Shown piece by piece: positions 18,746-28,621 of a stretch of DNA of 46,286 nucleotides. Source of the DNA: Candidatus Dadabacteria bacterium (GTDB lineage Bacteria; Desulfobacterota_D; UBA1144; Nemesobacterales; Nemesobacteraceae); the NCBI GenBank assembly GCA_022827275.1, contig JAJDTG010000014.1, positions 1 through 46,286 on the forward strand, written 5' to 3'. The position numbers and the translations under genes are program-made. Each line of letters starts with the position of its first letter. Positions within the stretch are counted from its first letter, which is position 1. A model generated the notes under the pieces. It was not told the origin of the DNA. It was given only the letters and a program-made list of their open reading frames with translations, and did not search any database.

Positions 18746-19552
18746 ATGTTAGCGAACATCAAATTCCCGAGTGGCTTCGCTCGGTTTGCTTTAGTGGTTT
18801 TTCTTGTGTCCTGCATCACAATCCAGGAATCAAAAGCAATGGAAGGCTTTTACGCAGGGGGAGCGATCGGCGGAGAATATGCCGATGTGGATTTTAAAAA
18901 ATCTGTGGGTCGCATTCTTCCTGACACTCCCACCGAATTCACCTCAGCAGAGGATAGTGCCCAGGGCTGGGTAGGCTCATTTAAGGCTGTCCTGGGACAT
19001 CGCTGGAATCTGCCCGGGAGAACATACTTCTCAGGGGAAATTGACGCTGCACTCAGACTGGACAATGACGTAACGGGTTTCCTTGAGGGCGTCATGGATG
19101 ACCAGAACCCCGACAACAACGTGTTCCCAGGGGACTGGTATCTTGACAAGAACTACAGCGTGGGCTTTAACGCCAAACTTGGGTACTCTCCCGAAGGAAT
19201 CAGTTTTTGGGGCGAGGGAGGCTCTGTCTACATAATCGGGGGAATACAGTGGCTTGACGCAACTGTCAGAAGTGAACATGAAGGCATACTGCCCAATGGA
19301 GAAATACTGGAGGGCGGATATGGCTCGGACATCTCTGCAATACCATGGCTTGCCGGAGCTGGCATAGAAATCGGAGGTGCCAAGAGTCGTCTTGATCTAA
19401 GAGTAATCTACAGCAGATACAACGTTGACTTCAGCGTGGAAGAGGTTAATTCTCCCGATCTTCGTTACGATCTTCGCTACGATTATGAAATAAGCGAATG
19501 GGGAGTTTATCTGGGTTACACCTGGTTCCTGGGATTCGCTTTGGGTACATGA
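18746..19552 (+). CDS. Outer-membrane beta-barrel protein
   Basis: This 268-residue protein has a signal peptide (hydrophobic FARFALVVFLVSC, cleavage likely after ESKA near residue 32). The mature part opens MEGFYAGGAIGGEY and alternates glycine and aromatic residues in strands throughout (for example YSVGFNAKLGYSPEG, SEWGVYLGYTWFLGF). This is typical of small outer-membrane barrels of the porin or opacity-protein type. The ATG at 18746 is preceded by AGAGAGG at good spacing; a GTG nine bases upstream is less likely. The substrate and exact family are unknown. It follows sucB but probably has its own transcription start. Confidence 0.75.
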   Translation: MLANIKFPSGFARFALVVFLVSCITIQESKAMEGFYAGGAIGGEYADVDFKKSVGRILPDTPTEFTSAEDSAQGWVGSFKAVLGHRWNLPGRTYFSGEIDAALRLDNDVTGFLEGVMDDQNPDNNVFPGDWYLDKNYSVGFNAKLGYSPEGISFWGEGGSVYIIGGIQWLDATVRSEHEGILPNGEILEGGYGSDISAIPWLAGAGIEIGGAKSRLDLRVIYSRYNVDFSVEEVNSPDLRYDLRYDYEISEWGVYLGYTWFLGFALGT

Positions 19553-19584
19553 GCCAAGAACCCTTGTCTTAACTGCTTGACGTT

Positions 19585-22065
19585 CTATGAGCTCGTCTCC
19601 AGTTCAAGCATTTCGCCCCATTTTTCCGTTACATAAGTGAAGAGTTTTCCGCGTTCCGCGTAATTACTCGCCCTACCTATTAATTCGCGGGCGGAATCTC
19701 TTGATTCACCAAGCAGAGCGGAATCTCTTATAAGGTTGGCAAAGCTGAAACCGGGAACTCCCGACTGTTTCGTTCCCATGAATTCCCCAGGACCCCTGTT
19801 GGCAAGATCAAACTCGGAGATTCTGAACCCGTCTGAGGTCTCACCCATTATTTTAAGCCTCTCTCCCGACTCCTCTCCCGACACAAACGAATACACTATA
19901 TAACAAGTCGATTCATGTTCCCCCCTCCCCACTCTTCCCCTCATTTGGTGAAGTTGTGAGAGTCCGAAGCGTTCTGCGTTTTCTATAACCATGACGGTGG
20001 CGTTGGGAACGTCGACCCCTACTTCTATTACCGTCGTGGAAACAAGAATATCGCACCGCTTCGCGAGAAAATCATCCATCACCGCGTCTCTCTCATCGCT
20101 TTTCATTCTGCCGTGAAGAAGACAGACACGAAACTCGGAGAATTCCTTGCGCAGTTCCTCGACCATTCTGGTTACGTGTCTTACGCGTTTGAAATCCTGA
20201 TTCTCGGACTCCTCGATAAAAGGATAGACAAAATACGCTTGGCGTCCTTCTTCAAGTTTCTTTCTTGTCTGATCGTAAAACCATGTTCGGTTTTTCTGAT
20301 TATCCCTGAGAACAAACGTCTCGACCCTTTTTCTTGAAGGAGGAAGCTCATCAATCACCGAAACCTCGAGGTCTCCGTACACAGTAATGGCTAAGGTTCT
20401 CGGAATCGGAGTAGCCGTCATAACAAGAACGTCGGGTACCGTTGCTTTCCTTACAAGCTTGGCTCTCTGGACAACTCCGAACCTGTGCTGCTCATCTATT
20501 ACCACGAATCCAAGAGCCTTAAAATCCACCGCTTCTGAGATCAGGGCATGGGTTCCAACCACGATATCAGCCTGGCCGGTTCTTATCTCTTCATGGACGC
20601 GGGATTTGTTCGCCTTCGAAAGGGCACTTTTAAGAAGAACTACGCTTATTCCCGTGTTCTCGGTCATTTGCTTAATATTTCGAAAATGCTGCTCAGCCAG
20701 TATCTCCGTCGGAACCATAAGTGCGGCCTGATAGCCGGACTCAACCGCCCGGAGCATCGAGACAAGGGCAACAAGAGTCTTTCCGCTTCCCACATCACCC
20801 TGAAGAAGCCTATTCATCGGGTGGGAGGAAACCATGTCCGCCCTTATCTCCGAGATAGCTCTTTGCTGAGCATGTGTAAGGCTGAAAGGAAGTAATCGAA
20901 GAAGTTTCTCCGATATAAAGTCTCCGGAGTTAAAAGATATCCCGTCACTTTGTTCCACCTTTTGTTTCTTCGAGAAGAGGCCGAGTTGGAGGACAAAAAA
21001 CTCGAAGAATATAACGGTTCTGTGGGCCCGGGAACCCGCGACCGACACAGGGTCGTCAAAATCAACCGGCGGGATATCGCCCGGGGGAAAATGCACTTGC
21101 TCAAGTGCCTCGGGCAAATCCACCAAATCGTGCTTTTCCCGAATGTCTTTCGGGATCAGTCCCCCGAAGTCCCTTGCATAGCCGTCAAGAGCTCCTCTTA
21201 CCGCCTCCCTCAGTTTCTTCTGAGTAAGACCTTCTGTAAGCGGGTAGACGGGAACGATTCTTCCGAACTGAAGAGGGTTTCCTATATCTTCTTCATCTTC
21301 TATTATCTCTATATCCTGGGCAAGCGGATGAATTATCTGGAGAGTTCTGCCGCCCGGGGCGACCGATACTTTGCCGTGAATTATGAAACTCGCACCCTTT
21401 TTAAAAATCCCCCTGAGATAGGAAGGATTGTAATTAAACCAGGTGAGTCTAAGCCTGCCGGTCCCGTCGTGAATAACTACCTGAAAAAAGCTTCTCCTCC
21501 TGTTTCTTATGTCCGCCACGGAAACAACCCTGCCCCGAACAGTGCAGGAATCCCCCGGAGCAATTTCCGATATGTCTGCTATCTTCCTGCGGTCGTCGTA
21601 TTTTCTCGGAGAGTAAAAAAGAAGGTCTGAAACGGTAAATATGGATCTTTTCGCGAGAAATCCCGCAATCCTCGATCCGATTTTCTCAAGGGTCGTCACG
21701 CTCACAGAAGATGGGCTCCCGCCCGGGGGAGACTTTTTTCTGGAAACGGATGTTTTCCTTGGGATATTCCCGCGTTCGCTTCTTGTGGCAAGCTTTATTG
21801 CTTTGCGAACGGTCGATAGCGCAGAAGATATTTTCTTCTTTTTCTCCGCCCGCTCCAACCCCTCGAATCCGGAAAAAGAATCCCGAAGGGTGGTTATGAG
21901 AGTTTTTATTTCCGCAGGAGGATTGGATGTAAGGACTTTCGTGCATAAGCTCCTTACGGTTCCTTCCAGGTCGGCCATCCTGTCAAGATTCGAGAATTTA
22001 TTCTTCGAGGCAAAATCAAGGGGAGTTTCCAGACGATTCAGAGATTTTTCCATCTCGCCCCGCAT
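19585..22065 (-). CDS. recG: ATP-dependent DNA helicase RecG
   Basis: This superfamily 2 helicase reverses stalled replication forks and processes Holliday junctions. It is 826 residues: a long N-terminal extension (about 120 residues beyond E. coli RecG), an OB-fold wedge domain (GDSCTVRGRVVSVADIR, about 171-187), Walker A (LLQGDVGSGKT, 420-430), the DEQH box in FVVIDEQHRFGV, TATPIPRTLAI, and the late motifs LLHGRMKSDER and QMRGRVGRGEH. The start is either the ATG at 22063-22065, 6 nt after the topA stop, or Met5 at 22051-22053, which has GGGGCGAG before it. It is clearly co-transcribed with topA. Confidence 0.97.
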   Translation of the reverse strand: MRGEMEKSLNRLETPLDFASKNKFSNLDRMADLEGTVRSLCTKVLTSNPPAEIKTLITTLRDSFSGFEGLERAEKKKKISSALSTVRKAIKLATRSERGNIPRKTSVSRKKSPPGGSPSSVSVTTLEKIGSRIAGFLAKRSIFTVSDLLFYSPRKYDDRRKIADISEIAPGDSCTVRGRVVSVADIRNRRRSFFQVVIHDGTGRLRLTWFNYNPSYLRGIFKKGASFIIHGKVSVAPGGRTLQIIHPLAQDIEIIEDEEDIGNPLQFGRIVPVYPLTEGLTQKKLREAVRGALDGYARDFGGLIPKDIREKHDLVDLPEALEQVHFPPGDIPPVDFDDPVSVAGSRAHRTVIFFEFFVLQLGLFSKKQKVEQSDGISFNSGDFISEKLLRLLPFSLTHAQQRAISEIRADMVSSHPMNRLLQGDVGSGKTLVALVSMLRAVESGYQAALMVPTEILAEQHFRNIKQMTENTGISVVLLKSALSKANKSRVHEEIRTGQADIVVGTHALISEAVDFKALGFVVIDEQHRFGVVQRAKLVRKATVPDVLVMTATPIPRTLAITVYGDLEVSVIDELPPSRKRVETFVLRDNQKNRTWFYDQTRKKLEEGRQAYFVYPFIEESENQDFKRVRHVTRMVEELRKEFSEFRVCLLHGRMKSDERDAVMDDFLAKRCDILVSTTVIEVGVDVPNATVMVIENAERFGLSQLHQMRGRVGRGEHESTCYIVYSFVSGEESGERLKIMGETSDGFRISEFDLANRGPGEFMGTKQSGVPGFSFANLIRDSALLGESRDSARELIGRASNYAERGKLFTYVTEKWGEMLELETSS

Positions 22066-22071
22066 AATGAA

Positions 22072-24321
22072 TCAGGCTTCTTCCGCTTTAGTTGCTTTTC
22101 TAACTACATTACCGTCTTTATCGAGATTGAGGGTGCTTTTGCATTTTGGATAGCCGCTGCAGCCGAGAAAGCGCCCGCGCCGGCTGCGGCGAACAACCAT
22201 GGGTTTACCGCATTTCTCGCATTTTATATCTTCGCGGACCTCGGGAGCTTCCTTCTGCTTTATGACAATCTTGCCATCCTGCCTTGTGAATTCCTTGGGG
22301 TTTTTACAATCGGGATACTTTGAGCAGGAAAGAAACTGCCCGTAGCGCCCTTCTTTTATCACCATGGGGGCCCCGCACTTATCGCATTCTATATCATCGC
22401 AGATCTCGGGGTCGGTTTTCTTCCCAACGATGATCTCGCCGTCTTCCGCTCTTGTGAAGTCCTTCGCGCTCTTACATTCAGGATACGCAGAGCAGGAAAG
22501 AAACTGCCCGTAGCGCCCTTCTCTTATAACCATCGAAGCTCCGCACTTGTCACATTCTATATCAGTTGGAATTTCCAACTTGCGTCCCTCGATTTCCTCC
22601 TCGGCTCTGGTCACGCTCTTTGAAAATCCATCGTAAAAGCCCCGCAGGAGTTCAACCCAGTGAACTTCGCCCTCTTCCACCCTGTCAAGATCGCTCTCCA
22701 TCCGGGCTGTAAATTCCTCGTTCATTATTCCCGGGAAACCCTCCACCAGAAAATCGTTCACGGAGAAACCCAGGGAAGTCGGAACGAACCTTCCCTTCTG
22801 CCGCTCGGCATATCCCCTGTCCTGTATTGTCGAAAGGATGGAAGCGTAGGTCGAGGGTCTTCCGATACCCTTTTCCTCAAGTTCCTTTACAAGCGAACTT
22901 TCCGAATATCTGGGCGGAGGCTGAGTGAAATGCTGCTTGGGGTCAAGCTTTAGAAGAGAAAGAACATCTTTTTTTGAAAGCTCGGGAAGCCGCTTGTTTT
23001 CGTCTCTTTTCGAGTTCTTACCCGTATTGCTGGTTTCTTCTTTTTCGGTCGCCTCCTCGTAGGCGGCTGTAAAGCCCGGGAACTTCATCACGTTGCCAGT
23101 GGCCCTGAAAACAGCTTCGCCCGCCGTGATGTCAACACGAGTCTGGTCGTATACGGCTGGAGTCATCTGCGAGGCAATGAACCTTTTCCATATAAGAGAA
23201 TAAAGCTTATACTGGTCTTCGGTGAGAAACTTCTTGAGATCCTCGGGACGCCTTGAAGGAAAAGTGGGTCTTATGCATTCATGGGCGTCCTGCGCGGATT
23301 TCTTCACCTTAAAGGTATTCGGACGCTTCGGCACGTAACCCCCTCCGTAATTCTTGGATATGAAATCCCTTGCTTCAGCTACAGCGTTATCAGAGGCCCT
23401 CACCGAATCGGTCCTCATGTAGGTTATAAGTCCTACCGGCCCCTCGCTTCCAAGCTCAATTCCCTCGTAGAGTCCCTGGGCAACCAGCATAGTCTTTTTG
23501 ACGGAGAAGCGGTTTTTTTTCGAGGAATCCTGCTGGAGAGTGCTGGTTATAAAAGGAGGCAGCGGCTTTCTTTTCCGCTCTTTCTTCTCGATCTCTCCTA
23601 CAACAAAATCCTTTCCTGAAAGCGCGGAAACTATATCCTCTGACTGCTGTGCGTTTTCAATCTTGGCTTTTTTCCCCCGGAACATGTTAAGCGAAGCCGT
23701 AAAGGCATCCGCATCGGGGTCCGCACTCCTCTTAACAAGGGCATCGAGAGTCCAGTATTCCCGCGGCTTGAAATTCTTAATCTCCCTTTCCCTGTCGACA
23801 ACAAATCTGAGAGCAACACTCTGTACCCTCCCGGCGCTCAGCCCCTTTCTAACCTTTTTCCAAAGAACGGGACTCACTTTGTAGCCGACGATCCTGTCAA
23901 GAATTCTTCTCGCCTGCTGAGATTCGAAGCGGTCTGTGTTGATCTCGAGGGGCCTGTTCATTGAGTCCCTCACTCCCGCTTCCGTTATTTCGTGTATAAG
24001 AACCCTGTGGACCTTGTCCCAGAGATCAAGGCGGTTGGCTATGTGCCATGCGATCGCTTCTCCTTCCCTGTCCGGGTCGGAGGCAAGATAAACTTTTTCG
24101 GCATCTCGCGACGCTTTTTTCAGATTCTCAAGATATTTGGTTTTGCCCTTTATGACTGTGTATTTGGGCTTGAAATCGTTTTTTATATCCACCCCGAGAC
24201 TGCTGCTCGGAAGATCTACCAGATGTCCCGAAGAAGCTTCCACGCGGAAATCCCGGCCGAGATATTTCTTTATTGTTCTCGCCTTTGATGGAGATTCGAC
24301 TATTACAAGAGATTTGGCCAT
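22072..24321 (-). CDS. topA: DNA topoisomerase I
   Basis: This type IA topoisomerase relaxes negative supercoils. It is 749 residues. The TOPRIM domain opens MAKSLVIVESPSKA with Glu9 and continues with SDPDREGEA (81-89). The catalytic tyrosine is Tyr301 in LITYMRTDS, and GLSAGRVQSVALR (160-172) is the conserved DNA-binding stretch. The C-terminus carries three topoisomerase zinc ribbons, each CxxCG followed by a CSxYPxC-type pair. The first two are nearly identical in DNA as well as protein. The ATG is preceded by a strong promoter at 24358-24385. recG follows 6 nt after the stop. Confidence 0.98.
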   Translation of the reverse strand: MAKSLVIVESPSKARTIKKYLGRDFRVEASSGHLVDLPSSSLGVDIKNDFKPKYTVIKGKTKYLENLKKASRDAEKVYLASDPDREGEAIAWHIANRLDLWDKVHRVLIHEITEAGVRDSMNRPLEINTDRFESQQARRILDRIVGYKVSPVLWKKVRKGLSAGRVQSVALRFVVDREREIKNFKPREYWTLDALVKRSADPDADAFTASLNMFRGKKAKIENAQQSEDIVSALSGKDFVVGEIEKKERKRKPLPPFITSTLQQDSSKKNRFSVKKTMLVAQGLYEGIELGSEGPVGLITYMRTDSVRASDNAVAEARDFISKNYGGGYVPKRPNTFKVKKSAQDAHECIRPTFPSRRPEDLKKFLTEDQYKLYSLIWKRFIASQMTPAVYDQTRVDITAGEAVFRATGNVMKFPGFTAAYEEATEKEETSNTGKNSKRDENKRLPELSKKDVLSLLKLDPKQHFTQPPPRYSESSLVKELEEKGIGRPSTYASILSTIQDRGYAERQKGRFVPTSLGFSVNDFLVEGFPGIMNEEFTARMESDLDRVEEGEVHWVELLRGFYDGFSKSVTRAEEEIEGRKLEIPTDIECDKCGASMVIREGRYGQFLSCSAYPECKSAKDFTRAEDGEIIVGKKTDPEICDDIECDKCGAPMVIKEGRYGQFLSCSKYPDCKNPKEFTRQDGKIVIKQKEAPEVREDIKCEKCGKPMVVRRSRRGRFLGCSGYPKCKSTLNLDKDGNVVRKATKAEEA
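22322..22522. repeat. In-phase duplicated zinc-ribbon DNA inside topA
   Basis: A 33-nt run is identical at 22322-22354 and 22490-22522, a period of 168 bp or exactly 56 codons. It encodes the GRYGQFLSCS part of the second and first zinc ribbons. The surrounding bases diverge, so this is either a fairly recent domain duplication or ongoing gene conversion between the ribbons. The third ribbon has diverged. Confidence 0.8.
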
Positions 24322-24357
24322 AGAAATAGTTGCTCTGTTCGTAAAATCAGTCTAAAT

Positions 24358-24385
24358 CTTATAAAAAGCTGACGGAGTCTGTCAA
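24358..24385 (-). promoter_or_regulatory. Sigma70-like promoter of topA-recG
   Basis: On the minus strand a perfect TTGACA (24380-24385) is followed after 16 bp by TATAAG (24358-24363). Transcription would begin near 24350, about 30 nt before the topA ATG at 24321. It also separates topA from the epimerase gene upstream, which ends at 24424. Confidence 0.75.
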
Positions 24386-24423
24386 TACCAACCCAAACCA
24401 CTCCCCAAATCCTTCGCAGCGTG

Positions 24424-25410
24424 TCAAACCTCTATACTCCGTACAAGGGCCTTGTTGGCATTATACCACCTGAGCGAGTTTTCAATGCCGGTCTCGACAT
24501 CAAAGCAAGGTTCCCAGTCCAAAATCCTTTTTGCCTTGCCTATACTTGCCAAGGTAACCCTGATATCGGAAGGATGCGGAGCGCTGCAAGTGACTTTGGC
24601 TTTTTTGCCGGTCCTGCGTTCTATTACGCTTATAATTTCGTTGAGGGAGACAGAGGTCGCGCTTCCGAGATTTATTACCTCAAAGCCTAAATTCCTTATC
24701 GCCAAGACTGTACCGGCCGCAATATCGTCAACATAGGTAAAGTCCCTTTTCTGCTCTCCGTCACCCAGTATGACTATTTCCTCTCCCTCGTTTATCCACT
24801 TTATGAACCGAAAAACGCTCATGTCTGGCCTTCCCGCGGGACCGTAAACCGTAAAGTAACGAAGCACCGAGATATCTATTCCATAAAGAGAGTTGTAGAC
24901 CGAGCAAAGGCCTTCGGCCGATTTCTTCGAGGAGGCGTATTGAGAAAGCTGATAATCGGTCTTCATATCCTCCCTGAAAGGAATCTCGTTTTCCCCGTAG
25001 ACGCTTGAAGTCGAAGCGAGCACGAACTTGCCTACTCCTTCTGAGCGACAAAATTCAAGGAGATTAAGGGTTCCAGTCACATTGGTAGAGTAATATATCC
25101 AGGGATTCTCAATGCTCTGGCGAACCCCGGCGCGGGCCGCAAGGTTAATAACGCAGTCAATCCGGCCACCTTCGCAGAGACTCTTTATTTCCTCACACAC
25201 CGAAAGAAGCCTGGAATTGTCCGATATGTCGCACTCGAAAAAACTGAATTTCTCAAGCTTTCTGAGAGTTTCAAGCCTGTGATGCTTGAGCCTCACGTCA
25301 TAAGCGTCGGACATGTTGTCGAGCCCGAAAACAAGGTCTCCACGCTCAAGAAGGAGTTCGCACACTTTGGCGCCTATAAATCCTGCGCACCCCGAAACGA
25401 TTACTTTCAT
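24424..25410 (-). CDS. NAD-dependent sugar epimerase, probably UDP-glucuronate 4-epimerase
   Basis: This extended short-chain dehydrogenase has 328 residues. The Rossmann motif is GCAGFIGAKV near the N-terminus, the catalytic serine is in STSSVYGE and the YxxxK pair in YASSKKSAEG. Features such as LAARAGVRQSIENP and RYFTVYGPAGRPDMSVFRF match the UDP-glucuronate 4-epimerase group (UDP-GlcA to UDP-GalA). The gene lies 31 bp downstream of ugd, whose product would be the substrate, which strengthens that choice; a GalE- or dehydratase-type activity cannot be excluded. The ATG at 25408-25410 gives the standard start MKVIVSG; the open frame extends 24 codons upstream into the ugd end. Confidence 0.88.
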   Translation of the reverse strand: MKVIVSGCAGFIGAKVCELLLERGDLVFGLDNMSDAYDVRLKHHRLETLRKLEKFSFFECDISDNSRLLSVCEEIKSLCEGGRIDCVINLAARAGVRQSIENPWIYYSTNVTGTLNLLEFCRSEGVGKFVLASTSSVYGENEIPFREDMKTDYQLSQYASSKKSAEGLCSVYNSLYGIDISVLRYFTVYGPAGRPDMSVFRFIKWINEGEEIVILGDGEQKRDFTYVDDIAAGTVLAIRNLGFEVINLGSATSVSLNEIISVIERRTGKKAKVTCSAPHPSDIRVTLASIGKAKRILDWEPCFDVETGIENSLRWYNANKALVRSIEV

Positions 25411-25441
25411 GATGGTAAAAACCGCTCCCAGTTCATTCTCA

Positions 25442-26737
25442 TTACCTGCCGATTCCGAAATACTCGATACCCATGGCCTCAAGTTTCATGTAATCATAGA
25501 TATTTCTTCCATCAAATATCACAGGGGTCTTCATCAGTTCCTTTATCATCTCGAAATTCGGCTGTCTGTACTGACTCCACTCGGTGTGAATCACAAGGGC
25601 GTCCGCCCCCCTGCAGGCATCGTAGTAGGATTCGAAATAATCCACACTGTCTCCCAGTACGGTTCTCGCATTTTCCATGGCGGCGGGGTCGTGGACGGCA
25701 ACAGAACATCCCGCATCAAGAAGTTTTTCTATCACGTAAAGCGATGGGGCCTCCCTTATATCATCCGTGTTAGGTTTAAACGAAATTCCCCACACGGCAA
25801 CTCTTTTTCCCGCAAGATCAGTGAAAAATCCGGCTATTTTATCGAAGAACCTCTCCCTTTGAGCGGCGTTCACGCGGTCAACCGCGGTTACCACCCTAGG
25901 GTCATAGCCTACACCGTGCGCCATTTTCTCAAGGGCTTTTACGTCCTTTGGGAAACACGACCCCCCGTATCCTACTCCCGGATAGAGATAATATCTGCCT
26001 ATCCTCGCATCAGAACCCACCACCGAGCGCACCTCGGACACGTTCGCACCCAGAAGTTCGCAGAGGTTAGCTATCTCGTTCATAAACGATATCCTGGTGG
26101 CAAGCATCGCGTTTGAGGCATACTTCGACATTTCAGAAGACCGGATGGAAACCACTATAGTCCTGTCGGCAGATCTCATAAAGGGAGAGTAAAGCTCCCT
26201 GAGAACCGAGCCTACCGATTCATCCTCAACTCCTATTACCACCCTGTCGGGCTTAAGGAAGTCCTCAATCGCCGCTCCTTCCTTGAGAAATTCAGGGTTT
26301 GAGGCCACACCGAACTCCTGATCCGTGAGGGATTTTATAGTGTCGCGCACTTTCTCGGTAGTGCCCACGGGAACCGTACTTTTGGTTACCACTATCTTGT
26401 ATCCGTTAAGATTGCTCCCTATTGACCGCGCAACTTCGAGAACAGAAGAGATGTCCGCCTCGCCGTCTTGCGCCTGAGGGGTTCCAACCGCAATAAATAC
26501 AAGAAAGGATTCCCTGACGGCCGAAGCTATATCGGTTGTAAAGGAGAGCCTTCCCTCATCTATATTGGTGCGCACCATCTCATCAAGACCCGGCTCGAAA
26601 AAGGGAACTTCGGCGCGTTGAAGGCTCTCGATTTTGCTTTCATCTATGTCGACGCACTCAACGCTGTTCCCGCTTCCCGCTAAACACGCTCCCGTGACAA
26701 GTCCCACGTAACCCGTTCCTATAACGGCTATCTTCAT
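25442..26737 (-). CDS. ugd: UDP-glucose 6-dehydrogenase
   Basis: This enzyme oxidises UDP-glucose twice with NAD+ to UDP-glucuronate for surface polysaccharide synthesis. It is 431 residues. The N-terminal Rossmann motif is [20 protein letters not shown], the middle carries [19 protein letters not shown], and the catalytic cysteine lies in [14 protein letters not shown]. The C-terminal UDP-binding domain includes [21 protein letters not shown] chose the ATG at 26735-26737; the open frame runs further upstream but those residues are not part of the family. AGAGGAAA precedes it. It forms a two-gene unit with the epimerase and is divergent from yjbQ. Confidence 0.96.
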   Translation of the reverse strand: MKIAVIGTGYVGLVTGACLAGSGNSVECVDIDESKIESLQRAEVPFFEPGLDEMVRTNIDEGRLSFTTDIASAVRESFLVFIAVGTPQAQDGEADISSVLEVARSIGSNLNGYKIVVTKSTVPVGTTEKVRDTIKSLTDQEFGVASNPEFLKEGAAIEDFLKPDRVVIGVEDESVGSVLRELYSPFMRSADRTIVVSIRSSEMSKYASNAMLATRISFMNEIANLCELLGANVSEVRSVVGSDARIGRYYLYPGVGYGGSCFPKDVKALEKMAHGVGYDPRVVTAVDRVNAAQRERFFDKIAGFFTDLAGKRVAVWGISFKPNTDDIREAPSLYVIEKLLDAGCSVAVHDPAAMENARTVLGDSVDYFESYYDACRGADALVIHTEWSQYRQPNFEMIKELMKTPVIFDGRNIYDYMKLEAMGIEYFGIGR

Positions 26738-26900
26738 CTGGCAAGTTTCCTCTGATAAATGCGCAAGCAACCCTCGTGCAGGAATTTTCAACCAATTAAA
26801 AGAGAAGATAGGGTACAACAAATCCTCAAAAAATAAACAGAACCGGGAAAACCCGCAATGGACAAAGTATAGTTACAGGAAAAAGCTAAGGAGGCGCATC

Positions 26901-27314
26901 TTGAAATCTCATACCGAATATCTGTGGTTTAATACGGACAAAAAAAGAGAGTTCGTTCACATAACTCCGACGGTAAGGCAGATCGTACAGCAAAGCGGCA
27001 TAATTGAGGGTTTTGTCCTCGTGTCCGCTATGCATATAACGGCTTCTGTCTTCGTAAACGACCTCGAGCAGGGGCTTTTCGAGGACATATGGGAGTGGCT
27101 TGAAGGCATCTCGCCCTTCAGGGAAGATTACAAGCATCACCGCACGGGGGAGGACAATGGAGACGCTCACCTGAAAAATCTCCTCATGCACCACCAAGTG
27201 ATGGTTCCCGTGACGGAAGGAGACCTTGACCTTGGCCCTTGGCAGGAAATCTTCTACGGGGAGTTTGACGGAAGGAGGAGAAAGAGGGTCGTCGTGAAAG
27301 CTATCGGGATATGA
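26901..27314 (+). CDS. yjbQ: UPF0047 / YjbQ family protein
   Basis: This 137-residue protein has the YjbQ family pattern: a central [15 protein letters not shown], then [43 protein letters not shown] and a basic C-terminus. Conserved histidines and the GEDNG loop form the family active-site pocket. E. coli YjbQ has a weak thiamine-phosphate-synthase activity, but the physiological role is unknown. The start is TTG at 26901: AAGGAGG (26888-26894) lies six bases before it and no ATG is suitably placed. It overlaps the next gene by 4 nt (ATGA). Confidence 0.92.
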   Translation: MKSHTEYLWFNTDKKREFVHITPTVRQIVQQSGIIEGFVLVSAMHITASVFVNDLEQGLFEDIWEWLEGISPFREDYKHHRTGEDNGDAHLKNLLMHHQVMVPVTEGDLDLGPWQEIFYGEFDGRRRKRVVVKAIGI

Positions 27315-27772
27315 AAAACACTCGAGGGAGCAAAAAATCCAGAATATTCATAGACAGCCGCGGCAGGTGGTTTCACGACGGGGTCAGAATAACCCACAGG
27401 TGGACATACCTTGAGAACAACAAGAATCTCGACGTGGACGCAGATGGGAGGTTTTTCGTCGAAGAGCAAGGGAGCAGGGTTTACGTCGAGTGCGAGGATA
27501 CCCCTTTTGTTGTTACTATGGTCACCAAAACGGAGAACGGTTTTTCCATAAGGTTAAACGACGAATCCGGGGAAGAACTGGATTTGACGACTCTCACCAT
27601 AGCCGAGCAGAACATACCTTACGTAAAAGTAAAGAACGGGAAATTCGAGGCTAGGCTGCTTAGCGCGGCCTACTACGAACTAATGAAACACGCAGGAAAA
27701 GACGAGAAAGGCTTTTACCTGGAATCCGGACGGAGCAGGTCCTATCTGCACCACAATTCAAGAACCGTCTAA
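27311..27772 (+). CDS. DUF1285-like conserved protein
   Basis: This 153-residue protein has no catalytic motif I recognise. The pattern [19 protein letters not shown] followed by [26 protein letters not shown] strongly recalls DUF1285 proteins, which share the W-x-DG opening and the VEDxPFVV strand. The remainder is a beta-rich region and a helical C-terminus ([16 protein letters not shown]). It is translationally coupled to yjbQ by an ATGA overlap. The molecular function is unknown. Confidence 0.75.
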   Translation: MKNTRGSKKSRIFIDSRGRWFHDGVRITHRWTYLENNKNLDVDADGRFFVEEQGSRVYVECEDTPFVVTMVTKTENGFSIRLNDESGEELDLTTLTIAEQNIPYVKVKNGKFEARLLSAAYYELMKHAGKDEKGFYLESGRSRSYLHHNSRTV

Positions 27773-27941
27773 TTAGATTTGCTTGAAACCTGTCGGGGCA
27801 TGGGTTACGCTGTCCTTGCAAATTATCGGCTCCATCTGCTCAGAAAACAGATCTTGCAGTACAGGCCACAAAACCGCGTATTATGCTAGCGATATCCGCA
27901 CTCACGAAAACCCTTGCGGGAATGCGTCATGGAGGACTAGG

Positions 27942-28619
27942 TTGACCTGCTGGGGTTATACCGGTGTCAAAGGTCCCGATAACTGGGGCTCCCTCTCGCC
28001 GGATTATGCGACCTGCGCTATCGGACGCATGCAGTCGCCGATTGACATCACGGGGGCCTTTCCCGTCAAGGGACCGGCACTGAAATTTGATTACAAGCCC
28101 TCTTCTCTGAAGATTCTAAACACCGGACACACCCTCCAGGTAAATTACGCACCCGGCAGCACGCTGACTGCAGCAGGTGAAATTTACGAACTGTTGCAGT
28201 TTCACTTTCACGTCCCGAGCGAACACGCTTTTGATGGTTCGCACGCGGCGATGGAGGCACATTTCGTACACAAAAATCCAGCAGGCGTACTGGCAGTGGT
28301 TGGCGTTATGATGGAAATAGGCGCACAAAACCATGCCTTGGATGCGGTGTTTGACAACGTACCGACCGAGGCAGGAATAGAAATTGATGTTGCGGGCACG
28401 ACAGTGGATGCATCCGTGATACTGCCGACGACCACCGGCTATTTCCATTACAAGGGGTCACTCACCACCCCTCCCTGCAGCGAGGGAGTACACTGGTTCA
28501 TTTTCCCGGACGTAATTGAGGTGAGTGCAGAACAGGTCGCAAACTTTGAGCGGATGTTCGGACACAATGCACGTCCGTTACAAAAGTGCAACGACCGTCT
28601 GCTGATTGTATCTTCGTAG
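27942..28619 (+). CDS. Alpha-class carbonic anhydrase lacking a visible signal peptide
   Basis: This enzyme interconverts CO2 and bicarbonate. The alpha-CA fold is clear: WGYTGVKGPDNWG, the zinc ligands His88 and His90 (FHFHVPSEH) and His107 (EAHFVH), and SLTTPPCSEGVHW with the active-site threonine. Cys25 and Cys178 match the disulphide of exported bacterial alpha-CAs. Yet no signal peptide is encoded. The best start is TTG at 27942, six bases after GGAGG (27931-27935), giving 225 residues. The frame stays open to 27783, but those 53 codons do not look like an export signal. It may be a 5'-truncated, transferred gene. The stop is 2 bp from the convergent hemW stop. Confidence 0.85.
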   Translation: MTCWGYTGVKGPDNWGSLSPDYATCAIGRMQSPIDITGAFPVKGPALKFDYKPSSLKILNTGHTLQVNYAPGSTLTAAGEIYELLQFHFHVPSEHAFDGSHAAMEAHFVHKNPAGVLAVVGVMMEIGAQNHALDAVFDNVPTEAGIEIDVAGTTVDASVILPTTTGYFHYKGSLTTPPCSEGVHWFIFPDVIEVSAEQVANFERMFGHNARPLQKCNDRLLIVSS

Positions 28620-28621
28620 TT

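Noticed and set aside
20950-21630. Long plus-strand frame inside recG
   Set aside because: It is antisense to clear RecG helicase sequence, without a family resemblance or ribosome site.
25313-26116. 267-codon plus-strand frame opposite ugd
   Set aside because: It is antisense to conserved UDP-glucose dehydrogenase motifs and has no start signal.
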